This document shows positions 1 through 6,406 of a DNA stretch of 16,024 bases, piece by piece. The first letter of the stretch is position 1. The number at the start of each line of letters is the position of its first letter. This stretch comes from E44-bin32 sp041573795. GTDB lineage: Bacteria; Chloroflexota; Anaerolineae; Anaerolineales; E44-bin32. Position numbers and translations under genes: made by a program. A model generated the notes under the pieces. The model was not told the DNA's origin. It made no database searches and worked only from the letters and a program-made list of their open reading frames with translations. The stretch lies in contig JBFFQB010000078.1 of the NCBI GenBank assembly GCA_041573795.1, positions 1 through 16,024 of the forward strand. The letters are read 5' to 3'.

Positions 1-21
1 CGTTTGTGTGTCAATGCCCCC

Positions 22-981
22 TCAAAAACTGAGCTGGGTACCGTATCTTCGCTTGAGTTCATCCAAATTGGCCATCTGGCCTGCCGTGGTTTGAATGGGA
101 TTGAGTATATCAATGCCGATTTCCACCAGATCATCGATCAGGTCAAAAATATCACCATCGGAGTGAAAAAAAACCCGGGCGTCTGAAGCTTGCTTTACGG
201 TAGAGATCAATTGAGCGTGGAGTGGTTTCAACATTTGGCGGTAAAGCGTGGGTGATATCAGCAAACGATCCTGTGTTCCAAGATCATCAGCCAGGATGAC
301 GATATCAGCTCGATGATCGACCGCTGCTAAAAAGTTCTCCAGGTAGAGATTCAATAAAGCCGTGAGTTTCTCCAGCAACGCCTGGGCAAAGTCAGGCTCC
401 AGGATCATATTGCTCAAGAAGCGCTCCATACCCTGGAGCTGCATGGCCCGCTCAAATGGGGATATCAACCACGGGGCAGCGAAAACGGCAAATTCACCTT
501 GTTGGTCCAGTTCCTCTGCTCGTTGACGTATCCCTATAAAGCACGTGGGATCTCCCATATCAGGCCATGGGTAAGTCTCAAGCGCGTCTAGTGAGGCTTG
601 CTCAAATGGGTGAATACCAGGGAACCATTCCTCAGGTCCGGTCTTGACTTGTCCGACTCCGAATTCGTCTTGGTAAGATTCGTGTGGATCACGCAATTGG
701 TTTAACTCTTCAACCTTAGTCGGCTTCCTGTCCCACACGCCGCGCCCGTCGCTACCGAGAATTCTTAGAACCTGTTCATCGACGCGTGCGTCGCCTAACT
801 CCTTCCAGGTCCCATACATATACTGCTCTTCCACTTCGATCTCGAGATGCTTGGTCAGGGCCTTATAAGCCCGGCGCATGATCCCGGTCGTGAGGTCGAC
901 TCCGAAAATAAAGGGGACGCGATCGGGTTCCTGATGCTCGAGTGCTGTCAGAACACGTTCACGTGAAGTCATGGAGGCCAT
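22..981 (-). CDS. URO-D (uroporphyrinogen decarboxylase) family protein, ended early by in-frame TGA
   Basis: The 319 residues match the URO-D superfamily as found in corrinoid methyltransferases (MtaA/CmuA type). They show the N-terminal signature RERVLTALEHQEPDRVPF and, near the C-terminus, FFHSDGDIFDLIDDL followed by GIDILNPIQ. Such proteins usually move methyl groups between corrinoid and thiol carriers or are uncharacterised; true haem URO-D is less likely because the context has no haem genes. The start at 981 is preceded by AGGA seven bases upstream. The frame stops at TGA (positions 24-22), but the codons beyond it read GGIDTQT, the conserved C-terminal motif normally preceded by an aromatic residue (family FWGGIDTQ, from memory). 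Other genes here use TGA as a real stop, so the protein is probably truncated by roughly 40 or more residues, or the base is an error. Substrate cannot be told. Confidence 0.85.
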   Translation of the reverse strand: MASMTSRERVLTALEHQEPDRVPFIFGVDLTTGIMRRAYKALTKHLEIEVEEQYMYGTWKELGDARVDEQVLRILGSDGRGVWDRKPTKVEELNQLRDPHESYQDEFGVGQVKTGPEEWFPGIHPFEQASLDALETYPWPDMGDPTCFIGIRQRAEELDQQGEFAVFAAPWLISPFERAMQLQGMERFLSNMILEPDFAQALLEKLTALLNLYLENFLAAVDHRADIVILADDLGTQDRLLISPTLYRQMLKPLHAQLISTVKQASDARVFFHSDGDIFDLIDDLVEIGIDILNPIQTTAGQMANLDELKRRYGTQLSF

Positions 982-1198
982 GTACCTATCCTAACAGGTT
1001 CTCACCTTGGAAAAGAAATGCATGGCAATTCTGCGGTATCTTATTACCAGGAAAGGATACATGAATTTAACCTGGTTGTTGGAGGGCTTAACATGACAAG
1101 GGAGGGTCTGCCAAGCAGGTTGAAAAGGTTGTAAGGAGATATCAAACAGGCGCAAATGAGCCAAGGACGGCTACGTAACTTGAGTGGAGTGTGGAACG

Positions 1199-1912
1199 AT
1201 GGAAAAAGATGCGGAGAAACAAGGGGTGGAGCGAGCGCCCCTTGCAGCTCGTTTATTCTTTAGATTTTTAATCTACAGTGCCCTGCTCGTAGCTATCTGG
1301 CGGATCACAAGTGGCAGCTGGGGAGGGTGGCAGGGTTGGGTGTATATTGGCCTCGATGTTGCCCTGGGAATCATGGCCGCCCTATGGGTGCCTTTGACCG
1401 AAGAAATGGAACAAGAACGTACATCGATCAGGCGGGGAGTCAAGGCATGGGATAAATGGATCGTGATCCCACTCAGCTTCTGGTATCCATTCGGCCTGCT
1501 TGTACTGGCTGGCTTGGATGTACGTTTCGACTGGTCTGGTGTGATTCCCACATCGGCCGTAATTCTGGCGATACTCTTAGCGAGTGCGGGTCGCATCTTT
1601 TCTACGTGGGCGGCGGCGTCGAACCCATTCTATGGTCGCTTCGTGCGTATCCAATCGGATCGGGGGCATCGCGTTGCGGAAGGGGGGCCCTACGCCATCA
1701 TCCGCCATCCAGGGTACAGCGGCTTGCTGGTTTTTCTCCTTTGTTCAGGAATCATCCTGGGCTCATGGTGGACATTCTCGGTCAATATCCTGATGGCAGG
1801 GGTTTTGGTGCTGCGGACGCACCTTGAGGACAATACACTGCTGGAGGAATTGGAGGGTTATTCCAAGTACGCAGCGCGAGTCAAGTACCGGTTAATTCCC
1901 TGGATCTGGTAA
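1199..1912 (+). CDS. Isoprenylcysteine carboxyl methyltransferase-like integral membrane protein
   Basis: This 237-residue protein has several hydrophobic membrane segments and the C-terminal signature of the ICMT/phospholipid methyltransferase group: GPYAIIRHPGY at residues 163-173, an acidic stretch after RTHLED near 206-211, and LEGYSKYAARVKYRLIPWIW at the end. In this family the His-Pro and the late Glu-rich segment help bind S-adenosylmethionine at the membrane face. Bacterial members are mostly of unknown substrate, so prenylcysteine methylation should not be assumed. I chose ATG 1199 because GGAG (1186-1189) sits nine bases upstream. An in-frame GTG at 1184 would add five residues but lies inside that ribosome-binding site. 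The gene is divergent from the URO-D gene and stands alone. Confidence 0.85.
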   Translation: MEKDAEKQGVERAPLAARLFFRFLIYSALLVAIWRITSGSWGGWQGWVYIGLDVALGIMAALWVPLTEEMEQERTSIRRGVKAWDKWIVIPLSFWYPFGLLVLAGLDVRFDWSGVIPTSAVILAILLASAGRIFSTWAAASNPFYGRFVRIQSDRGHRVAEGGPYAIIRHPGYSGLLVFLLCSGIILGSWWTFSVNILMAGVLVLRTHLEDNTLLEELEGYSKYAARVKYRLIPWIW

Positions 1913-1952
1913 TCGTTCTATCTTCTTAGCGGATTGGTTTTAGAAATTCAGC

Positions 1953-1981
1953 TTGACAGTCCCTCAAAATTCCTCTAAAAT
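1953..1981 (+). promoter_or_regulatory. Strong sigma-70 type promoter of the GyrI-like gene
   Basis: A perfect -35 box TTGACA (1953-1958) and a -10 box TAAAAT (1976-1981, five of six consensus) are separated by exactly 17 bp. Transcription would start near 1988, about 78 bp before the GyrI-like start codon. The palindrome at 1980-1997 overlaps the -10 end and the expected start point. Confidence 0.8.
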
Positions 1982-1997
1982 AGAACATATGTTCTAT
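1980..1997. promoter_or_regulatory. Palindromic operator, candidate LexA (SOS) box
   Basis: Positions 1980-1997 form a perfect 18-bp palindrome with core GAACATATGTTC (1983-1994). This fits GAAC-N4-GTTC, the LexA box of Gram-positive bacteria, which was also reported for the Chloroflexota member Dehalococcoides. It overlaps the last base of the -10 box and covers the expected transcription start, an ideal place for repression. Assignment to LexA is inference; another dimeric repressor could use the site. Confidence 0.6.
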
Positions 1998-2065
1998 ATC
2001 AGAAATCCATCTAGGTCGGATGGATGATCGAGAAACACTCACTGCGTATCAAAGGGAGGCAACTC

Positions 2066-2524
2066 ATGAAATCTATCTGCGAAACTGTCAATCGTGAAAC
2101 CATGCCAAGTTTGGTCGTTCGCACCCGTTGCAGTATTGAGCAGCTCCCCGAGGTTCTGGGACAGAGCTACCAGCGCATATTGGCCCATCTTTCCTCAATA
2201 AATCGAGAACCTGCAGGCCCTCCTTATGTTGGCTATCACAATGAGGATATGCAAGATCTTGATCTTGAAATCGGTTTTCCGGTAGGGGCCGATGTTGCTG
2301 CTGAAGATGAAATTATGGCCAGTGAGATTCCTGCCGGCCGATATGCTACCACGATGCATATCGGCCCTTACGCAGAAATTGCGGAAAGTTACGAGCATCT
2401 TACAAGCTGGGTAGAGCAGCAACTCCAGCGCCCAGCTGGATCAGCGTATGAGATCTACCTAAATGACCCTGCCACCACGCCGGAAGAGGGCTTACAAACG
2501 CTCATCATCTTTCCCCTTGCATGA
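2066..2524 (+). CDS. GyrI-like small-molecule-binding domain protein (SbmC/GyrI superfamily)
   Basis: The 152-residue protein is a stand-alone GyrI-like (effector-binding, SOUL-fold) domain. Visible marks are GPPYVGYHN (51-59), the strand DLDLEIGFPV (64-73), IPAGRYATTMHIGPY (88-102) and the terminal YEIYLNDP (128-135), whose Glu is the usual ligand-contact position. Members include E. coli SbmC/GyrI, which protects gyrase from toxins, and the sensor half of BmrR/Rob regulators. No DNA-binding domain is present here, so it is a binder, protector or possibly hydrolase rather than a regulator. ATG 2066 is chosen because AGGGAGG (2053-2059) lies six bases upstream. An in-frame start at 2024 has no such site. 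The gene follows a LexA-type box, and E. coli sbmC is itself SOS-controlled. A terminator-like hairpin lies at 2640. Confidence 0.85.
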   Translation: MKSICETVNRETMPSLVVRTRCSIEQLPEVLGQSYQRILAHLSSINREPAGPPYVGYHNEDMQDLDLEIGFPVGADVAAEDEIMASEIPAGRYATTMHIGPYAEIAESYEHLTSWVEQQLQRPAGSAYEIYLNDPATTPEEGLQTLIIFPLA

Positions 2525-2598
2525 ACAACAGAGAAGTAAGATTTCCCGCACAATTATTTGTAAGGAACACCGGTCGCCGTTGGAAGACGAAGGAATAA

Positions 2599-2626
2599 TG
2601 GACCGAGCGTGAAGCTAAAGTATAAT
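2599..2626 (+). promoter_or_regulatory. Possible promoter in front of the first MFS gene
   Basis: A perfect -10 hexamer TATAAT (2621-2626) lies 16 bp after TGGACC (2599-2604), a four-of-six match to the -35 consensus. A transcript starting near 2633 would begin almost directly with the hairpin at 2640-2671 and then enter the MFS gene. The weak -35 lowers confidence. Confidence 0.45.
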
Positions 2627-2639
2627 GGCGAGGCTCGAT

Positions 2640-2676
2640 TTCCCCCGGAGCGTAAGATCGCTTTGGGGGAAGTTTT
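2640..2676 (+). terminator. Intrinsic terminator or attenuator hairpin
   Basis: Bases 2640-2652 pair continuously with 2659-2671 (13 bp, two of them G-T), closing a six-base loop TAAGAT, and GTTTTC follows. The stem holds TTCCCCC against GGGGGAA. It can end the GyrI-like transcript. Because a TATAAT box lies just before it and an MFS gene just after, it could also be a conditional terminator in the MFS leader. The short T run suggests incomplete termination. Confidence 0.6.
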
Positions 2677-2721
2677 CTGATGCCAAAGAGATCTGTGCGT
2701 TTCTTAAGTGATGTCGAAACG

Positions 2722-2737
2722 CAAGCGTGAACGCTTG
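2722..2737. repeat. Inverted repeat just upstream of the MFS gene
   Basis: CAAGCGT (2722-2728) and ACGCTTG (2731-2737) form a perfect 7-bp inverted repeat with a two-base centre. The gap is too tight for a good RNA loop, so a protein-binding operator is more natural. It lies directly before ATG 2740 and 39 bp before the preferred start at 2776. Confidence 0.4.
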
Positions 2738-2775
2738 GGATGAAGGTTCCCAAAGATTTTTACAGGAATAAGCAG

Positions 2776-4005
2776 ATGTGGTTGGATCGCCAGCGCGAGA
2801 GTCTCATTCATATTTACCGTGAATACCCGCGCCCATTCTGGACGCTGGTCTCTGTGACGTTCATCGATCGCCTTGGCGGCGCATTGTTGTATCCGTTTTT
2901 TGCTCTCTATATCACCAGCAGGTTTGGTGTTGGTATGACAGAGGTGGGAATCCTCTTTGCCTTGTTCTCTGTATCAAGTTTCGCAGGCGTTCTGCTCGGG
3001 GGCGCACTCTCGGACCGGCTGGGGCGCAAGGGGATGGTCATATTCAGCTTGCTATCAACCTCGATAAGCAGCGTGATCATGGGGTTGGTCGATTCTCTTT
3101 CGGCATTCTTCATGCTTGCACTCATTGTTGGTGTGTTCACGGATGCGGGTCATCCAGCCTATCAAGCCATGGTGGCAGATCTCCTCCCTGAAGAAAAACG
3201 GGCGGAGGGATTTGGAATCATTCGTGTAGTTTTTAACCTTTCCGTGGCAATAGGTCCAGCGATAGGGGGATTCCTCGCGGCACGATCGTATCTCACCTTA
3301 TTTATCACGGATGCAATTATCAGCTTGATCAGTGCAGTGATCATATGGCGAGCGATGCCGGAGACAAAGCCACAGCTGCTGGAAGGTAAAGAACCCGAAA
3401 GCATCGTCTCTACATTCCAGGGCTATGGCAAAGTCCTGCGTGATTCACTCTTCGTGCTCTTTATCCTGGCGGGTGTGTTGAGCGGCCTCACCTATATGAA
3501 TTTGAACACAACGCTTGGCGTGTTCCTGCGCGATTCCCATGGAATCCCTGAATCTGGCTATGGATTCATCCTCAGCTTGAACGCAGCGATGGTCGTTTTA
3601 TTTCAGTTTGCGATAACTCGCAGGGTAAAGGGTTACGCACCCATGGCGGTCATGGCCGTTGGCACGCTGCTCTATGCTGTTGGCTTTGCCATGTATGGTT
3701 TTGTTGCAAGCTATGCGCTCTTCCTATTCGCCATGGTGATCATTACGATCGGTGAGATGATCATCGCACCCGTTTCGCAGGCTATCATCGCTCGTTTCGC
3801 GCCTGAAGATATGCGTGGTCGGTACATGGCCATAGCGGGGTTCTCATTCGGGATTCCCTATGCGGTGGGTCCATTGTTGGCCGGTCTCGTGCTTGATCAT
3901 CTGCAGGGCGAGGTTCTCTGGTGGGCTGCCGGGGTTATTGGTTTACTGTCGGCTTTAATGTATCTGCGCTTACAGAAAGCCATGGGAGCTGTCCTGGTCG
4001 GCTGA
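2776..4005 (+). CDS. Major facilitator superfamily transporter, drug-efflux (DHA1-like)
   Basis: About 409 residues with the twelve-helix pattern of an MFS antiporter. The cytoplasmic loop 2-3 motif A appears as GGALSDRLGRKG (residues 75-86), and PALGGFLA-type helix 5 text as GPAIGGFLAARS further on, which points to a drug:proton exporter; the substrate is unknown. ATG 2776 is preferred because AGGA (2764-2767) lies eight bases upstream. ATG 2740 would add twelve residues but has no ribosome-binding site and sits next to an inverted repeat. A clear paralog is encoded on the other strand at 9770-11056; both share FIDRLG and FALYIT near helix 1 and DLLP..RAEGFGI.R in the middle. No dedicated regulator gene is adjacent, but the leader holds hairpins. 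Confidence 0.9.
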   Translation: MWLDRQRESLIHIYREYPRPFWTLVSVTFIDRLGGALLYPFFALYITSRFGVGMTEVGILFALFSVSSFAGVLLGGALSDRLGRKGMVIFSLLSTSISSVIMGLVDSLSAFFMLALIVGVFTDAGHPAYQAMVADLLPEEKRAEGFGIIRVVFNLSVAIGPAIGGFLAARSYLTLFITDAIISLISAVIIWRAMPETKPQLLEGKEPESIVSTFQGYGKVLRDSLFVLFILAGVLSGLTYMNLNTTLGVFLRDSHGIPESGYGFILSLNAAMVVLFQFAITRRVKGYAPMAVMAVGTLLYAVGFAMYGFVASYALFLFAMVIITIGEMIIAPVSQAIIARFAPEDMRGRYMAIAGFSFGIPYAVGPLLAGLVLDHLQGEVLWWAAGVIGLLSALMYLRLQKAMGAVLVG

Positions 4006-4186
4006 AGCTCGGTTCCGCACGGAATCTGCAGTTGAAACTCAACCTGTTTATCGGCTTCTAAGGAGAGCAACGGGCGATTAGGTTGAAAAGGATTTCATGG
4101 GTCAGCCGGGAGACCCCGAGATTTCGCGTCCCCCCTATAGACTCATTGGTTCTCCTGTAGGACGCCAATAGCGGTTATTCTCGCTC

Positions 4187-4579
4187 TCAATCCTCTAGAG
4201 CGGCTGCGGCTCGCTCGATGGGATCCACACCAATAACCAAGTCCATACTTGCTGTTAGATAGAGCAGATCGACATTGAGGTCAGCATCAGCCAGTCGCCG
4301 TGCAATTCCTCCAAGTTCCCCGGGGCGATTGATCACATCCACTAAAAGAACCTGCCGCTCCGCTGCGATCTCAAATCCAGCTTCGTCAAGGACCCGTCGC
4401 GTCAATTCTGGATCTTGTACGAGGATATGAAGAAGACCTTCACCTTTGCATGGGACACCGCAGATACCATCGATATTCACTTCCGCTTTCCCTAAGACTT
4501 CACCCAGGTCTGCCAGGGTGCCAGGTTTATGCTCTAACTTCACCGTTATGTCGTAACCGACGCGTTGCATGCCTTCCAT
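4187..4579 (-). CDS. Tandem ACT-domain protein
   Basis: This 130-residue protein consists of two ACT domains without a catalytic part. The first spans about residues 8-72 with the turn motif HKPGTLADLGEVLGKAEVNI; the second spans 77-128 with NRPGELGGIARRLADADLNV. ACT domains dimerise and bind amino acids or similar small ligands at the Pro-Gly turn, so the protein is probably a ligand sensor acting on a partner enzyme. The partner is not evident from the neighbours. ATG 4579 is chosen with AGGTGA (4589-4584) upstream; a GTG at 4582 is also in frame but too close to that site. It lies 96 bp downstream of the 93-aa gene on the same strand, with an inverted repeat between. Confidence 0.85.
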   Translation of the reverse strand: MEGMQRVGYDITVKLEHKPGTLADLGEVLGKAEVNIDGICGVPCKGEGLLHILVQDPELTRRVLDEAGFEIAAERQVLLVDVINRPGELGGIARRLADADLNVDLLYLTASMDLVIGVDPIERAAAALED

Positions 4580-4603
4580 CACTTCACCTGAAGCGGCGAA
4601 TTA

Positions 4604-4623
4604 AACCTATTGTCGCATAGGTT
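4604..4623. repeat. Inverted repeat between the 93-aa gene and the ACT gene
   Basis: AACCTAT (4604-4610) and ATAGGTT (4617-4623) are perfect 7-bp arms around a six-base loop. On the minus strand the hairpin is followed by TTAATT, which is too poor in T for a confident terminator. It could be a weak terminator of the upstream gene or an operator about 25 bp before the ACT start codon. Confidence 0.35.
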
Positions 4624-4675
4624 ACATACCTCTCCAATACGCAGTTAAAGTTTTAAGAGAGCCATCCTTGCTTGG

Positions 4676-4957
4676 TCAAGGAAAGGGTGGGTGATCAGGG
4701 TCCTTATCCTCAGCCAGCTTCTCGATCAGTCCGAGAATAAATCCCAGCAGGATAAACTCCATCGGGGTAAGGTGTCTCATGCTTTTATATGCCGGCAGAA
4801 GGTGAACCAGTCTCTGGATAGCATCTTCAAAAGCCTGCCGCGTAGATCCCGTGAGATTGCGATGTAGCGGGACTAGACTCTGGATTACCAACACGAGTTG
4901 ATCCTGCTCTTGAACAGAAGGGAATGCGAATAAAGGTTTCTCCGGATTGTGCTCCAT
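4676..4957 (-). CDS. Hypothetical 93-residue protein
   Basis: I do not recognise this protein. Codon choice and amino-acid make-up look like real coding sequence. It is acidic, probably mainly helical, and its last third has a hydrophobic amphipathic stretch LTPMEFILLGFILGLIEKL (about residues 64-82), followed by an acidic, Pro-rich tail. There is no signal peptide, Cys pair or catalytic motif. The start at 4957 has no convincing ribosome-binding site, so the N-terminus is uncertain. It precedes the tandem-ACT gene on the same strand by 96 bp, so the two may be co-transcribed, but an inverted repeat separates them. Possible roles include a small protein-protein adaptor, which is only a guess. 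Confidence 0.55.
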   Translation of the reverse strand: MEHNPEKPLFAFPSVQEQDQLVLVIQSLVPLHRNLTGSTRQAFEDAIQRLVHLLPAYKSMRHLTPMEFILLGFILGLIEKLAEDKDPDHPPFP

Positions 4958-5003
4958 GTGGAAGAGGATGCCCGTTGCCTGGATAAAATACTATCCCCAT
5001 CAA

Positions 5004-5027
5004 GGGGGAAATCTAGGGGGGAAATCT
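5004..5027. repeat. Tandem 11-bp direct repeat
   Basis: GGGGGAAATCT occurs at 5004-5014 and again at 5017-5027, a 13-bp period, just upstream of the 93-aa gene on its side. Spacing of just over one helical turn is compatible with a direct-repeat binding site, but a chance duplication cannot be excluded. Confidence 0.4.
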
Positions 5028-5080
5028 GACTTCCTGCTTTGTCGGAAAGATTAACAAACGGTTGGGGGATTAAAAATAGC

Positions 5081-5133
5081 GCAAGCCGCCAGAAGTATCT
5101 CCCGACGATGGGAGATGATGGTTGGCGGCCTGC
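5081..5133. other. Nested hairpin, candidate structured RNA or minus-strand terminator
   Basis: An outer stem pairs 5081-5091 with 5123-5133 (ten pairs and one mismatch, centred on GCCGCCA/TGGCGGC). An inner stem pairs ATCTCCC (5097-5103) with GGGAGAT (5110-5116) around a six-base loop. An uneven internal loop separates the two stems. On the minus strand the structure is followed after four bases by TTTTT. I do not recognise a known riboswitch or ncRNA family in it. Confidence 0.5.
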
Positions 5134-5366
5134 AATGAAAAGGATATCCTATTCGATATGGATAATCCCGGCGGGGAACCTACGTTTCTCCTACGATTCG
5201 CTCAAGCTTTCGATATTGAGCCTTTTATAAGAATTCTCACTCGATCCAGTTGTAGAATGCGAGTGAATTTGTTTTCCATGAGCTTCCTGCGACCGCCGAA
5301 TTCATTTGCGCTGCCTCAAACTTGCAGAACTGCAAGGAGCCCAAATTCTTTTCATGAAGGTATGCA

Positions 5367-6377
5367 ATGAAAGTAGTATCTCACCGTACGGCATGGAAGA
5401 TTTGCACCTGGATGCTTATATTTCTGCTATCTGCTTGCAGCTCAGACCAGTTCTTACCTCTTGATCAAATTCCAGAGAGCACCCGACCTGAAGCGATTAT
5501 CACTCCCTCACCCAGGGACACAGCGCTTGCGCTCACTGCAACACCAACACTCATTCAGACGCCAATACAATCCCCAACAATCGCGAATCCAACTCCAAAA
5601 CCTGGTGCCACGATCGGTGATGATTGTCGTGGCGCGACGTTTGTTTCAGATGTGACTATCCCTGATGGAACAATTCAGCAGAGGGACGAGGTCTTCATGA
5701 AGATCTGGCGCTTGAAAAATACCGGTGAGTGTACCTGGCCTGGAAAGCTTATCTTAGAGCTTGCAGGGGGGGAACCGTTTGGGGGAGTTCGGATGATTCC
5801 CTTCAAAGCCTATCCAGCCGGCGTTCCCCTCATCGATTCGATGGGCGAACGCAATTGGGCAGACTTACTTCTGACCGAAGTCCAGCCAGATGAAGTCGTC
5901 GATCTCGCTGTCATGTTCCAAGCTCCCAATGTCGAGGGAGATTATTTTAGCCTGTGGAGTCTGCGATCCCCAGATTTGGATGAAACACTCTTGCAGATCT
6001 ACGTTCAAATTAAAGTTGAGGGCGAAGAAACCCCGGAGCCCACAATCTGGAGTGGTGCCTGGGTTCAACAAAATCTGCACATTGGTGGACCGCAATCTGT
6101 GCTCAACCTGGAGCAAAGCGAGTATCAGGTTCGTGGGTTTTTTTATGCCCCGAACGGTGAACTCTACTTGGTTGAAGGAGGCCTCTTCGATGAGGGGCTG
6201 CGTATAGAAGGAACTTTCGGACCTCCCTATATCGATGGATATCCCTTTACATGGCGGCTGACAGAAGATGGCCAATCCTTCCAAGGTCGATACCGCGATC
6301 AGCTCGTTTCTGCAGGGGCGTGGTGTGGGGCGCGATCGGAGACCGATTTACCGGTTCCGTGTGGACTTGAACCCTAA
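5367..6377 (+). CDS. Lipoprotein with NBR1-type Ig-like domain
   Basis: A 336-residue exported lipoprotein. The N-terminus has a basic start, a hydrophobic segment and lipobox LSAC with the lipidated Cys at 24. A Thr/Pro-rich linker runs to about residue 82. Residues about 86-218 form an Ig-like domain of the type first seen in NBR1 (next to BRCA1), recognisable from WRLKNTGECTWP (114-125) and a following beta-sandwich pattern. The remaining C-terminal part (about 228-336) is a separate beta-rich domain with alternating Gly and aromatic residues and two late cysteines (320 and 332). It is likely a surface-anchored binding protein; the ligand is unknown. ATG 5367 has GAAGG six bases upstream. 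The gene is convergent with the GNAT genes, with only 29 bp between the stop codons. Confidence 0.85.
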   Translation: MKVVSHRTAWKICTWMLIFLLSACSSDQFLPLDQIPESTRPEAIITPSPRDTALALTATPTLIQTPIQSPTIANPTPKPGATIGDDCRGATFVSDVTIPDGTIQQRDEVFMKIWRLKNTGECTWPGKLILELAGGEPFGGVRMIPFKAYPAGVPLIDSMGERNWADLLLTEVQPDEVVDLAVMFQAPNVEGDYFSLWSLRSPDLDETLLQIYVQIKVEGEETPEPTIWSGAWVQQNLHIGGPQSVLNLEQSEYQVRGFFYAPNGELYLVEGGLFDEGLRIEGTFGPPYIDGYPFTWRLTEDGQSFQGRYRDQLVSAGAWCGARSETDLPVPCGLEP

Positions 6378-6406
6378 CTTTCTCCATGATTGAGATACCG
6401 CTCGAT

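Larger units (their letters stand above)
4958..5366. other. 409-bp stretch without a convincing gene
   Basis: No coding frame here has a ribosome-binding site or protein-like composition. The stretch holds a tandem 11-bp repeat (5004-5027), a nested hairpin (5081-5133), and the GAAGG ribosome-binding site (5356-5360) of the lipoprotein gene that starts at 5367. I see no clear promoter for that gene. Confidence 0.6.

Noticed and set aside
22..24. TGA as selenocysteine or as reassigned Trp codon in the URO-D gene
   Set aside because: Other genes in the window use TGA as a normal stop at sensible protein ends, the position is normally aromatic rather than Cys as far as I recall, and no SECIS-like hairpin can be checked because the window ends.
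1117..1128. AGGTTGAAAAGG also present at 4080-4091
   Set aside because: A single 12-base match between two intergenic regions with no symmetry or shared context; chance is a sufficient explanation.
4097..4171. 24-codon plus-strand frame with AAAAGGA four bases before ATG, downstream of the first MFS gene
   Set aside because: The site is too close to ATG for a strong case, no promoter or terminator frames it, and the residues look random. Kept only as a remote possibility.
5122..5370. Plus-strand 82-residue frame ending in an overlap with the NBR1-type lipoprotein start
   Set aside because: No ribosome-binding site, mixed composition without family resemblance, and its beginning lies inside the nested hairpin.
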